Shown piece after piece: positions 17,774 through 25,380 of a stretch of DNA of 64,000 bases. The notes under the pieces are model-generated. The model saw nothing but the letters and a program-made list of their open reading frames with translations, did not search any database and was not told the DNA's origin. A program made the translations under genes and the position numbers. The DNA is from Elusimicrobiota bacterium. GTDB lineage: Bacteria; Elusimicrobiota; Elusimicrobia; UBA1565; UBA9628. The DNA is taken from NCBI GenBank assembly GCA_026388095.1, contig JAPLKL010000005.1, positions 1-64,000 on the forward strand. Reading direction: 5' to 3'. Each line of letters opens with the position of its first letter. Positions within the stretch are counted from its first letter, which is position 1.

Positions 17774-18706
17774 ATGATCAACGTATCCATGAAAGCCATG
17801 TTGGAAGCCGGAGTCCACTTCGGCCATCAGACCCGGCGCTGGAACCCCAAGATGGGCCGTTTCATCTTCGGCGAGCGCAACAGCATCCACATCATCGACC
17901 TGCAGAAGACGGTCAAGGAACTCAAGAAAGTCTACGCGTGGGTGCGCGACCAGGCGGCGGCGGGGAAGTCCTTCCTGTTCGTCGGCACCAAGAAGCAGGC
18001 GCAGGAGATCCTGCGCGCCGAGGCTCAGCGCTGCGGCGCGGCGTACGTCTCCGACAAGTGGCTGGGCGGCACGCTCACCAACTTCATGACCATCCGCAAG
18101 TCCATCAAGCGGCTCGAGGAGCTCGAGAAATGGCAGTCCGACGGCATCCTGGCGGTCATGCCCAAGAAGGACGCGGCCCGCGCCGGCAAGGAGATGGCGA
18201 AGATGCAGAAGGTCCTGACCGGCATCCGCGCCCTGGCCCGCCTGCCCGACGTCATGTTCGTGGTGGACCCCGTTGAGGAGGACCTCGCGGTCGCCGAGGC
18301 CCGGCGCCTGAACATCCCCATCGTGGCGGTCTGCGACACGGACTGCGATCCGGACCTCATCGACCACCCCATCCCGGGTAACGACGACGCGGCCCGCTCC
18401 ATCAAGCTCTTCTGCGGCCTCATCGCCGACGCCGTGGCCGAGGGTACGGCGGCCTACGCCGCCGCCCAGACGGCCGCGTCTATGAGCGAGGCCGAGGCGG
18501 CGATGCTCGCCGCGGAGGGCGCGGCCGCGGAGGGCGGCGCCGCACCCGAGGGCGGTGTGGCCGCCGCTCCGGCCGAGGAACCCGTCGAGGAAGGCTTGGC
18601 GGCCTGGGAGAAGGAGATGCGCCCCGCCGCGGCCAAGGCTAAGCCCAAGCCCAAGGGCCGCACCAAGACTCGGGTCATGACCGAGATCGTGGAGGAACTG
18701 GAATGA
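17774..18706 (+). CDS. rpsB: 30S ribosomal protein S2
   Basis: A 310-residue protein. The first ~230 residues are a standard S2: [22 protein letters not shown] at the start, [20 protein letters not shown] and [37 protein letters not shown] and [11 protein letters not shown] follow later. The last ~75 residues form an Ala/Glu/Pro-rich, then Lys-rich tail not found in the short S2 of E. coli. It heads the rpsB-tsf-pyrH-frr-uppS-cdsA unit. The leader hairpin may take part in autoregulation, which is known for S2 in other bacteria, but this is not shown here. Confidence 0.98.
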   Translation: MINVSMKAMLEAGVHFGHQTRRWNPKMGRFIFGERNSIHIIDLQKTVKELKKVYAWVRDQAAAGKSFLFVGTKKQAQEILRAEAQRCGAAYVSDKWLGGTLTNFMTIRKSIKRLEELEKWQSDGILAVMPKKDAARAGKEMAKMQKVLTGIRALARLPDVMFVVDPVEEDLAVAEARRLNIPIVAVCDTDCDPDLIDHPIPGNDDAARSIKLFCGLIADAVAEGTAAYAAAQTAASMSEAEAAMLAAEGAAAEGGAAPEGGVAAAPAEEPVEEGLAAWEKEMRPAAAKAKPKPKGRTKTRVMTEIVEELE

Positions 18707-19554
18707 TCACCATGACCCCCGAAGAGATGAGCCGGCTGATCCGGGATCTGCGCGAGAAGACGGGCGCGGGCATGACGGCCTGCAAGAAAGCCCTGGAGGC
18801 CGCCGACTGGAAGCTCGACGCGGCCTTGACCGCACTGCGCAAGCAGGGGCAGGCCGACATGGCCAAGCGCTCCGCGCGAGCGACCAAGGAAGGCGCCGTG
18901 GCCCACAAGGTGCTGGGCAAGAGCGGAGCCATCATCGAACTCAACTGCGAGACGGATTTCGTCGCGCGCACGGATGAGTTCAAAGCCCTGGCCCAGTCCC
19001 TGGCCGACAAGGCCTGCGCGGGAGAGATCAAGCAGCCCTCCGACGCCGCGCCCTTGGTCGAGGCCGTGCAGGCCAAGATGCGGGAGAACATGACTTTGCG
19101 GCGGCTGGAGCGCTTCAGCCTGTCAGGCGAAGGCGTCGTCGCCGGCTACATCCACCTCGGCGCCAAGAACGGCGCCCTCATCGAGATCGCGACGCCGGAC
19201 GCGGCGGTGGCCGCGAACCCGGCCGTGGCCGAGCTCGCCAAGGAGCTCCTCCTGCAGATCGTGGGCTTCAACGCCAAGTATCTGCGGCGCGAGGAAGTCC
19301 CGGCCGAGGAGATCGCCAAGGAGAAGGAGATCCATACGGAGACGCTGCGCAAGGAGGGCAAGCCCGAGGCCGCGATCCCCAAGATCGTGGAGGGCAAGAT
19401 CAACAAGCTCTTCTACCAGACCTTCTGCCTGCTTGAGCAGATGAGCGCGCGGGACGGCAAGACCCCGATCGCGAGCATCATCAAGGACGCCTCGGCCAAG
19501 GCCGGCGGCGAGCTCAAGGTCGTCCGCTTCGCCCGCTACACGCTCGGCGGATAA
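18703..19554 (+). CDS. tsf: Elongation factor Ts
   Basis: A 283-residue protein of usual length. EF-Ts is the nucleotide exchange factor for EF-Tu. The N-terminal UBA-like segment ([21 protein letters not shown]) and the core TDFVAR motif ([13 protein letters not shown] near residue 82) are intact. So are the later VAALAPTPAV-like strand region and the [15 protein letters not shown] segment near residue 232. ATG 18703 overlaps the rpsB stop (ATGA). Confidence 0.97.
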   Translation: MITMTPEEMSRLIRDLREKTGAGMTACKKALEAADWKLDAALTALRKQGQADMAKRSARATKEGAVAHKVLGKSGAIIELNCETDFVARTDEFKALAQSLADKACAGEIKQPSDAAPLVEAVQAKMRENMTLRRLERFSLSGEGVVAGYIHLGAKNGALIEIATPDAAVAANPAVAELAKELLLQIVGFNAKYLRREEVPAEEIAKEKEIHTETLRKEGKPEAAIPKIVEGKINKLFYQTFCLLEQMSARDGKTPIASIIKDASAKAGGELKVVRFARYTLGG

Positions 19555-20264
19555 TGCCCAAGACCCGGCGAGTCCTGCTCAAGCTCTCGGGGGAATCCCT
19601 GGGCGGACGGGCCACGCGCGGCATCGACTCGGAGTCCTTGCTGCGCATCGCGGCCCAGGTCAAGCGCGCCTGGTCCCAGGGCATCCAGATCGGCGTGGTG
19701 GTGGGCGGCGGCAACATCTGGCGCGGCGCCCTGGACCGGGGCCACGCCATCGGCCGCGTCACGGCCGACTACATGGGGATGCTCGCCACCGTCATCAACG
19801 CGCTGGCCCTGCAGGACGCCCTGGAGGACCTGGGCGTGCAGACCCGGGTGCAGACCGCCATCGAGATCTCCAAGCTCGCCGAGGCCTACATCCGCCGGCG
19901 AGCCATCCGGCATCTGGAGAAGGGGCGCGTGGTCATCTTCGCGGGCGGGACGGGCAACCCTTACTTCACCACGGACACGGCTGCGGCCCTGCGCGCGGTG
20001 GAGATCGAGGCGGACGTGCTCCTCAAGGCGACGCAGGTCGATGGGGTCTACGATGACGACCCCCGGACCAACCCCAAGGCCAAGCGGCTGGTGCGCGTCA
20101 CCTTCATGGAGGCCATCCGGCGCCGGCTGCGCGTCATGGACGCGACGGCGCTGACGCTGTGCATGGAGAACCGCATGCCGATCGCGGTCTTCGACGTGGC
20201 CGTCCCGGGCAACATCGCCCAGGCGGCGGCCGGCAAGAAAGTCGGAACCTGGATAACGGAGTAA
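19554..20264 (+). CDS. pyrH: UMP kinase
   Basis: A 236-residue hexameric-type bacterial UMP kinase that makes UDP from UMP and ATP. Motifs seen are [11 protein letters not shown] at residue 8, [12 protein letters not shown] near residue 43, and the [13 protein letters not shown] segment. [18 protein letters not shown] near 131 and [13 protein letters not shown] near 160 are also present. Start and tsf stop share a base (TAATG). The frr gene follows 4 nt later. Confidence 0.98.
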   Translation: MPKTRRVLLKLSGESLGGRATRGIDSESLLRIAAQVKRAWSQGIQIGVVVGGGNIWRGALDRGHAIGRVTADYMGMLATVINALALQDALEDLGVQTRVQTAIEISKLAEAYIRRRAIRHLEKGRVVIFAGGTGNPYFTTDTAAALRAVEIEADVLLKATQVDGVYDDDPRTNPKAKRLVRVTFMEAIRRRLRVMDATALTLCMENRMPIAVFDVAVPGNIAQAAAGKKVGTWITE

Positions 20265-20268
20265 GACC

Positions 20269-20841
20269 ATGCCGATCACCGAAGCGATCAACGGAGTCGT
20301 GGGCAAGATGGAAGAGGCCATGAAGGAGCGCATCACCCGGCTGAGCCGGGACTTCTCGGCCCTGCGCACCGGCCGCGCCAACCCGATGCTCCTGGAGGGC
20401 GTCAAGGTCGAGTACTACGGCCAGATGGTGCCCTTGAAGCAGGTGGCCGCGGTCTCGGTGCCCGAGGCGCGTACCATGGAAGTCCGGCCCTGGGACCCCA
20501 CGGTCCTCAAGGCCCTGGAGAAGGCGCTTTCCCAGGCGGACTTGGGCAGCGCGCCCCAGAACGACGGCAAGCTCATCCGGATCAACCTGCCCCAGATGAA
20601 CGAAGACCGGCGCAAGGAAATGGTCAAGGTCGTCAAGAAGATGGGCGAGGAATCCAAGGTCGGACTGCGCGGCGACCGCCACGAGGCGCTGGAGAAGCTC
20701 AAGAAGGCGCAGAAGGCCAAGGAGATGAGCGAGGACGACCTCAAGCTCATGGAAGCCAAGGTCCAGAAGTCCATCGACGCGTTCTCCAAGCAGGTCGACG
20801 AGGTCGTCGCCGGCAAGGAAAAGGAAATCACGACGGTCTAG
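20269..20841 (+). CDS. frr: Ribosome recycling factor
   Basis: A 190-residue protein, the usual length. It separates ribosomal subunits after termination together with EF-G. The signature FSALRTGRANPMLLEGVKVEYYG near residue 30 is clear. So are the later PPLTEERRKEMVK-like block (here LPQMNEDRRKEMVKVVKK) and the helical KVGLRGDRHEALEKLKK region. It belongs to the rpsB-tsf-pyrH operon and is followed by two tandem hairpins before uppS. Confidence 0.98.
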   Translation: MPITEAINGVVGKMEEAMKERITRLSRDFSALRTGRANPMLLEGVKVEYYGQMVPLKQVAAVSVPEARTMEVRPWDPTVLKALEKALSQADLGSAPQNDGKLIRINLPQMNEDRRKEMVKVVKKMGEESKVGLRGDRHEALEKLKKAQKAKEMSEDDLKLMEAKVQKSIDAFSKQVDEVVAGKEKEITTV

Positions 20842-20853
20842 CGCCGTCCCCGG

Positions 20854-20903
20854 GCGAGCGCTCCCGAAGGGAGCGCTCGCAACCGGCGACCGAAGGTCGC
20901 CGG
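20854..20903. repeat. Two tandem perfect hairpins between frr and uppS
   Basis: A perfect inverted repeat with 12-bp arms (20854-20865 and 20869-20880, loop GAA) is followed after AA by a second with 9-bp arms (20883-20891 and 20895-20903, loop GAA). No T-run follows, and uppS begins just downstream, so termination is unlikely. The order, 3-nt loops, AA linker, outer GCGAG/CTCGC ends of the first stem and CCG/CGG ends of the second all match the pair after glyS. Confidence 0.85.
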
Positions 20904-20924
20904 AGCTGTTTGATAAGGAACTCC

Positions 20925-21638
20925 TTGAAGACCACATCGGCCTCGTCTCTCGACCGCTCCCGCCTGCCCCGGCACCTGGCCATCATCATGGACGGCAACG
21001 GCCGTTGGGCCAAGGCCAAGGGCCTGCCCCGGCTGGCCGGGCACAAGGCCGGGGTGGATACCGTACGCGAGATGGTCAAGGCCTGCTCCGAACTGAAGAT
21101 CCCGATCTTGACGCTCTACGCTTTCTCCACCGAGAACTGGGCGCGGCCCCAGGACGAGGTCACGGACCTCATGGGGCTGCTGGCCTTCGCCTTGCGCCGA
21201 GAAGCCGACATGCTGCACAAGAACGACGTGCGCCTCAGCGCCATCGGCCACCTTGAGGGCCTGCCCCAGAGCGTGCGCTCCGAGCTCGAACGCGCCATTG
21301 AGCGGCTCAAGGACAACACGGGCCTGCACTTGAACCTGGCCCTGAACTACGGGGCGCGCCAGGAGATCGTTGACGCCGTCAACCGCCTCATCGCCGAGGG
21401 CCGCAAGTCCATCAGCGCTGAGGAGCTCTCCGGCGCGCTTTACACGGCCGGCATCCCCGACCCGGATCTCGTCATCCGGACTTCGGGCGAGATGCGGGTG
21501 TCTAATTTCATGCTCTGGCAGATCGCTTACTCCGAGCTCTATGTGACCCCGGTCTTCTGGCCCGACTTCAGCCGCGAGCATCTTTACGCGGCCTTGGCTG
21601 AGTACCAGCGCCGGGAGCGGCGGTTCGGGAGGCTCTGA
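20925..21638 (+). CDS. uppS: Isoprenyl (undecaprenyl) diphosphate synthase
   Basis: A 237-residue cis-prenyltransferase that builds the C55 lipid carrier from IPP and FPP for cell-wall synthesis. The catalytic HLAIIMDGNGRWA block is near the N-terminus. GVDTVREMVKACSEL, LTLYAFSTENWARP and LNLALNYGARQEI follow, and a PDLVIRTSGEMRVSNFMLWQ motif comes near residue 185. TTG 20925 is preferred because an AAGGA Shine-Dalgarno site lies 5 nt upstream; an in-frame TTG at 20910 has none. This enzyme consumes the isoprenoid precursors that the operon at 22982-30523 should make. Confidence 0.96.
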   Translation: MKTTSASSLDRSRLPRHLAIIMDGNGRWAKAKGLPRLAGHKAGVDTVREMVKACSELKIPILTLYAFSTENWARPQDEVTDLMGLLAFALRREADMLHKNDVRLSAIGHLEGLPQSVRSELERAIERLKDNTGLHLNLALNYGARQEIVDAVNRLIAEGRKSISAEELSGALYTAGIPDPDLVIRTSGEMRVSNFMLWQIAYSELYVTPVFWPDFSREHLYAALAEYQRRERRFGRL

Positions 21639-22421
21639 GTGCTGCTGCCGCGGGTCCTGACGGCCGCGGTCGGCATCCCGCTGCTGCTCTATCTCATCCA
21701 CGCGGGCGGCCTCGCCTGGGCGGGCTTCACCGCCGCCGTCTGCATCCTGTGCGTCTATGAATACGGGCTCATCCTGGCCGCGGGCGGGCGGCCGGTGCAG
21801 CGCTGGGTGCTGCTCTTGTGCGCAGCGGCCCTGGCGCTCAGCGTGGCTTTGGGCGGGCCGAGCCAGGCCGTCCTGACCGCGGTGACGGCCGCCATCCTCC
21901 TGCGCGAGATGTTCAGCCGGGTGCACTCTTTGGAGCGGCTCGCCTTCACGCTCCTCGGCGCGCTGCTCCTGGGCTGGATGCCGGCGCATCTGGCCCTCAT
22001 CCGCGACTTGCGGCCGGACGGGGAGAAGCTGACCTACATGCTTTTTGCGACGGTCTGGCTCATGGACACCGCGGCCTACTTCGGAGGCCATGCCTTCGGC
22101 CGCCACAAGTTGGCCCTGGGCCTGAGCCCGAAGAAGACCTGGGAAGGGGCCGTGGCGGGCTTCATCTTCGCCGTGGGCGCGATGTATCTGCTGCAGCGTC
22201 TGCTGGCTCCGGCGGGCTTGGGTCCGCGCGGGGCCCTGGCCATGGGCGCGCTCATCGGCGTCTGCGGCCAGCTCTCGGACCTGGCCGAGTCCTTGGTCAA
22301 GCGCGCCGTCGGGGCCAAGGACTCCGGCAATCTGCTTCCCGGCCACGGCGGGGTCATGGACCGGTTCGACTCCTTCATCCTGGCCGCCCCGGCCGTCTAC
22401 TACTTCCTGACGCTCAAGTAG
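21639..22421 (+). CDS. cdsA: Phosphatidate cytidylyltransferase
   Basis: A 260-residue polytopic membrane enzyme that makes CDP-diacylglycerol from phosphatidic acid and CTP. About seven or eight hydrophobic segments are visible. The family signature near the C-terminus is complete: SDLAESLVKRAVGAKDSGN, then PGHGGVMDRFDS. The GTG start directly follows the uppS stop. In most bacteria dxr follows cdsA; here the plus-strand operon ends and an inserted minus-strand block follows. The last 22 nt overlap the tail of the XRE regulator gene on the other strand. Confidence 0.96.
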   Translation: MLLPRVLTAAVGIPLLLYLIHAGGLAWAGFTAAVCILCVYEYGLILAAGGRPVQRWVLLLCAAALALSVALGGPSQAVLTAVTAAILLREMFSRVHSLERLAFTLLGALLLGWMPAHLALIRDLRPDGEKLTYMLFATVWLMDTAAYFGGHAFGRHKLALGLSPKKTWEGAVAGFIFAVGAMYLLQRLLAPAGLGPRGALAMGALIGVCGQLSDLAESLVKRAVGAKDSGNLLPGHGGVMDRFDSFILAAPAVYYFLTLK

Positions 22422-22810
22422 GCCGTTTCTCCCCCACTGGCGGTCTCCCTCTCCCGCGTCTTGCGCCACGGCTTGCGGTAGGGCCGGGCCTCCCGGACTC
22501 GGCCAAGCGGGCCCGGTAGCAAGATGGGTTCGTAGCCCAGGGCTGCGAAGATCGCAGAGATGGTGCTCCAGTTGAAGTCCGCCCCAGCCTCGATGCGGGA
22601 GAGCCGGGCTTGGGTGATGCCGGCCTTGTGCGCAAGCTGGCCCTGGGTGAGATGCTGGCGGATCCTCAGATACCACAGCTGTCGGCCCAAGGTCCAGGCT
22701 GCCCAAGGTCCGATGGAAGAATCAAAATTCCGATTGATTAACTCAAAAGGTTCAGGCGCCTCGAGGGCTTTCCGCAGCTCTGCAAGGATCTCTGATTGGC
22801 TCAGTCCCAT
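22400..22810 (-). CDS. XRE-family HTH transcriptional regulator
   Basis: A 136-residue protein. Residues about 42-97 form a cro/C1-type helix-turn-helix (LWYLRIRQHLTQGQLAHKAG, then ITQARLSRIEAG) with a following helix and the LGYEPILL strand common in HigA/HipB-like antitoxins. The N-terminal 40 residues and the basic C-terminal 30 residues are unassigned. Three near-identical 25-bp sites lie just upstream of its ATG, which fits autoregulation. No toxin gene is adjacent. It lies downstream of the mevalonate operon on the same strand, so it could also be read from that transcript. Confidence 0.82.
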   Translation of the reverse strand: MGLSQSEILAELRKALEAPEPFELINRNFDSSIGPWAAWTLGRQLWYLRIRQHLTQGQLAHKAGITQARLSRIEAGADFNWSTISAIFAALGYEPILLPGPLGRVREARPYRKPWRKTRERETASGGETAYLSVRK

Positions 22811-22813
22811 AAG

Positions 22814-22918
22814 ATTATGTCCTCGACGATATTATCACCCGTTGCGCACCGAGTGTTTATGTCCTGCAGAATATAATCACTTTCACAGTGGAAGTGATTA
22901 TATCGGGGACGACATATC
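22814..22918. promoter_or_regulatory. Triple operator array upstream of the XRE regulator
   Basis: Three 25-bp copies share TATGTC at positions 3-8 and ATAT plus ATCAC at the end. Copy 1 is at 22814-22838, copy 2 at 22856-22880, and copy 3 is inverted at 22894-22918. Copies 2 and 3 face each other and create a perfect 12-bp inverted repeat (22871-22882 with 22892-22903). Copy 1 ends 3 nt before the regulator's ATG, so binding would cover its promoter and start. Confidence 0.75.
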
Positions 22919-22950
22919 GGGTGTCCACTCCCTACTAAATATACGAGCTG

Positions 22951-22971
22951 GGCCTGAAAAAGTTCCAGGCC
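22951..22971 (-). terminator. Weak hairpin after the mevalonate operon
   Basis: GGCCTG at 22951-22956 pairs with CAGGCC at 22966-22971 around a 9-nt loop. It lies 11 nt after the isopentenyl phosphate kinase stop on the minus strand. No T-run follows, so termination would be weak or factor-dependent and read-through to the XRE gene is possible. Confidence 0.35.
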
Positions 22972-22981
22972 TTCGGGTGGC

Positions 22982-23791
22982 TCAGGGCTTGAGGAAGGTC
23001 CCCTTGCCGCCGGTCCCGAGGACCGCCTGGCAGAGGTTCCGGCCGTCCTTGGCGCAGCGCAGGATGCGCGCGGAGCCGGCGCGGCCGTGGCTGAGCAAGG
23101 CGAAGAGCTTCTCCACCTTCTTGCGCATGCCTCCGGTGACGTCCGGGGCGTGGGAGCCGCGGATTACGCCGAAGAGCTCCTTGATGTTGGCGCGGCTGAT
23201 GGCGGGGATGGTCTTACCGTCGTGCCCAAGGACCCCGTCGGTGTCCGAGACCATCACGATGCGGTCGAAGTGGATGCGGCGGCTCAGGGCTTCCAGCAGG
23301 GCTTCGGTGGAGGCGATGGTAAAGCCCCTCTTGGAATCGAGGATGACGTCGCCGTGCAGGACGGGGACCTGTCCTGCTTCCAAGAGCGCCTGGATGCTGG
23401 ATATGTCGAGGCGGCGCACGGCTCCGCTTGCGGCCCGAGCTACGGCGAAAGGCGAGACGGTGACGGGGTAGAGTCCCCCCCGGTAGCAGTGCTTCAGGAA
23501 AAGCTGGTTCATGTGCGTCATGGACTCGCGGATCTTGTAGAGGCCTTCCCAGCCGTGCCTGGGATGCACGCCCGCGACCGCGCCGTACTTCTTGGCCAGG
23601 ATGTGTCCGTAGGAGCCGGCCCCGTGGCCAAGGACCAGTCGGATGGGCCGGCCCTTGCGCGCGGAGGCGTCCATGGCTTTGCGGATGGCACGGGCGGCCG
23701 CGGCGATGCGGGCGCCGTTGAGGCTGTCCGTGACGGTCTTGTCCGTGATGAACGAGCCGCCGAGCTTGACGAAGACGCTAACAGGCTTCAA
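22982..23791 (-). CDS. ipk: Isopentenyl phosphate kinase
   Basis: A 269-residue amino-acid-kinase-fold enzyme that phosphorylates isopentenyl phosphate to IPP. Family motifs are FVKLGGSFITDK at residue 7, LVLGHGAGSYGH near 53 (the final His matches the catalytic His of archaeal enzymes), and VPVLHGDVILD near 143. IVMVSDTDGVLG near 178 and PDVTGGMRKKVEKL near 215 follow. The start is TTG 23791, supported by an AGGAGG site 6 nt upstream; it overlaps the AcnX small-subunit gene by 14 nt. This is the last gene of the operon and the step that distinguishes archaeal-type from classical mevalonate pathways. Confidence 0.93.
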   Translation of the reverse strand: MKPVSVFVKLGGSFITDKTVTDSLNGARIAAAARAIRKAMDASARKGRPIRLVLGHGAGSYGHILAKKYGAVAGVHPRHGWEGLYKIRESMTHMNQLFLKHCYRGGLYPVTVSPFAVARAASGAVRRLDISSIQALLEAGQVPVLHGDVILDSKRGFTIASTEALLEALSRRIHFDRIVMVSDTDGVLGHDGKTIPAISRANIKELFGVIRGSHAPDVTGGMRKKVEKLFALLSHGRAGSARILRCAKDGRNLCQAVLGTGGKGTFLKP

Positions 23792-24176
23792 AGATGACCT
23801 CCTGATCCTTGACCCTCACCATGGCGCCGTCTTTGAGCGCCGAGAGGTCGATGCTGTCGACGGTGGGGATGGAGCCGATGATGGCGCCGACGGCCACGAT
23901 GGTGTCGCACTCGGAGAGGATCATGGCCGCCGGGGCTTTGCCGGTCTTGCGCAGGGCGTAGAGGATGTAGGAGCCGACCGTGCTGCCCTTGGCGCGCGGG
24001 AAGACCAAAATTCGGCCTTTGACGCATTTGCCGTCGAGGGGATGCCCGGCTTCGCGGTAAACACCGGTCTTGGGGTCGAGGTGGCCGAAGAGGCCCAGCG
24101 GAGCGTCGGACTTGAGCACCTTCCCCGCGCCGGTGCCGCTGAAGATGAGGCGGCCTTTCAGCCCTCTTCTAGGCAT
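23778..24176 (-). CDS. Aconitase X small (swivel) subunit, putative phosphomevalonate dehydratase small subunit
   Basis: A 132-residue protein of the aconitase X swivel family (formerly DUF126). Seen motifs are the GRLIFSGTGAGKVL start, DGKCVKGRILVFPRAKGSTVGSY near residues 48-70 with the conserved Ser in KGST, ALRKTGKAPAAMI, and a GSIPTVDSID segment near 101. With the large subunit it should form the enzyme that dehydrates mevalonate 5-phosphate to trans-anhydromevalonate 5-phosphate, as shown for the archaeal enzyme. ATG 24176 overlaps the large-subunit stop by 8 nt. Confidence 0.9.
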   Translation of the reverse strand: MPRRGLKGRLIFSGTGAGKVLKSDAPLGLFGHLDPKTGVYREAGHPLDGKCVKGRILVFPRAKGSTVGSYILYALRKTGKAPAAMILSECDTIVAVGAIIGSIPTVDSIDLSALKDGAMVRVKDQEVIFEAC

Positions 24177-25380
24177 CGGGTGCCTCCTTCCAGAAGCCTC
24201 TGAGCGCGGCCTCGACGTTCTGCTCCAAGGAGCCGAAGTACACGCCGGCCCCATGATGGGACGGCAGATAGAAGGCCGCCTTGGCGGAATCCGTGGCCAC
24301 GGTATGGATGCCGAGCTCCTGGAGCGGCGCCACCACGATGCAGGTGTCCGCCACCAAGGTCGCGCCGCAGCGCCCCAGAGCCGCGGCCACGCCGGTCTCC
24401 CCGGCGTGCTTGCGCACGTCCTCGGCCACGAATATCCAGAAAGGGACCTTGGCCTTGCGCCAATTCAGGAGCCTCAAGATGCGAGTCAGGTCCTCGGGCG
24501 AAGCGTGCGGACAGCCCACCGCCACCACGTCGAGCTTGCCCTTGCCGCAGTTCAAGGCCCGGCGCCCCTCGTCGAGACTGTCGACCACGCTCTTCTGTTT
24601 CGCGGCCTTGGCCAGCTTGGAGCCCTGCGCCGCCGCCTCCGGAGTCACGCAGTCCAGATGATATAAGCCCACCGAGCCCGAGGCGGCCATGCCCGCGCCC
24701 AAAGCCTTGAGCCAGGTCAAACGCTCAGGCCCGGCCGGCGGCGTCGTGCCCGTGAGGAACGGGACGCCCCCGTTCTTGTCCGACGAGACCAGACGCCCTA
24801 CAAGATAGCCCAATGCCCCCGCATCCGCGGCCGCGGGAACCAGGCATCTCACCTCGATGACGCGGGTGGGCAGACGCCCTTCGTCCGTGTGCAGGGTGTG
24901 CCGAGGCGTCAGCCCGGTCAAAGCCGCGGCGATGGCGGAAGGCCCCCCCTCGCGGTTGGTGCGCGCGCCCAGCACGGAGTTGGCGAAGCAGACGGCCGAA
25001 GACTCGGCCCAAGCCACATGCTCCCCGAGCTTGGGAGTCACTCCCACATGGTACGGCGTGCAGGTCAACGATGGCCTGATGCCCAGCCCTTCCAAAGCCT
25101 TGATCACGCGCTCCTGCTTGCGCACGTATGCGGCGGAGAATCCCAGGCTCTTCCAAATCCGGCGGTCCGAGCCGCCCGGGTTCATGGTGGCGGGAACCAC
25201 GGCTTTGGAGCCCATCGCCGCCCACTCCTCGAGGAAGGCCAGCCCGTGCTCGCCGATGTTCCCGTAGCTGACGCCCGAGACCTGCACCGAGCCGACCGGG
25301 ACCATGTCCCGGGCGCCGTGGATGCGGCCCAAGGCCTCCAGGATCTCCATGGCCTTGGCCGCGCCCTTGCCTTTCTTCAT
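24169..25380 (-). CDS. Aconitase X catalytic (large) subunit, putative phosphomevalonate dehydratase
   Basis: A 403-residue protein with clear aconitase X motifs: PVGSVQVSGVSYGNIGEHG near residues 28-46, VPATMNPGG, TCTPYHVG with a Cys at 107, and the diagnostic AESSAVCFANSVLGARTNREGG at 125-146. GCPHAS has a Cys at 290 and DTCIVV a Cys at 347. Cys107, Cys290 and Cys347 are candidate iron-sulfur ligands. Aconitase X proteins act in hydroxyproline catabolism or as phosphomevalonate dehydratase. The surrounding mevalonate genes favour the second. Start ATG overlaps the UbiD-family stop (ATGA). Confidence 0.92.
   Translation of the reverse strand: MKKGKGAAKAMEILEALGRIHGARDMVPVGSVQVSGVSYGNIGEHGLAFLEEWAAMGSKAVVPATMNPGGSDRRIWKSLGFSAAYVRKQERVIKALEGLGIRPSLTCTPYHVGVTPKLGEHVAWAESSAVCFANSVLGARTNREGGPSAIAAALTGLTPRHTLHTDEGRLPTRVIEVRCLVPAAADAGALGYLVGRLVSSDKNGGVPFLTGTTPPAGPERLTWLKALGAGMAASGSVGLYHLDCVTPEAAAQGSKLAKAAKQKSVVDSLDEGRRALNCGKGKLDVVAVGCPHASPEDLTRILRLLNWRKAKVPFWIFVAEDVRKHAGETGVAAALGRCGATLVADTCIVVAPLQELGIHTVATDSAKAAFYLPSHHGAGVYFGSLEQNVEAALRGFWKEAPDA

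Noticed and set aside
22400-22810. XRE gene as half of a HigBA or HipBA toxin-antitoxin pair.
   Set aside because: Both neighbours are cdsA and ipk; there is no small toxin or HipA gene next to it, so only a lone regulator is supported.
24169-25380. Aconitase X pair as a hydroxyproline (cis-3-hydroxy-L-proline) dehydratase.
   Set aside because: No proline-catabolism genes are near, and seven flanking genes of the same operon belong to mevalonate metabolism.
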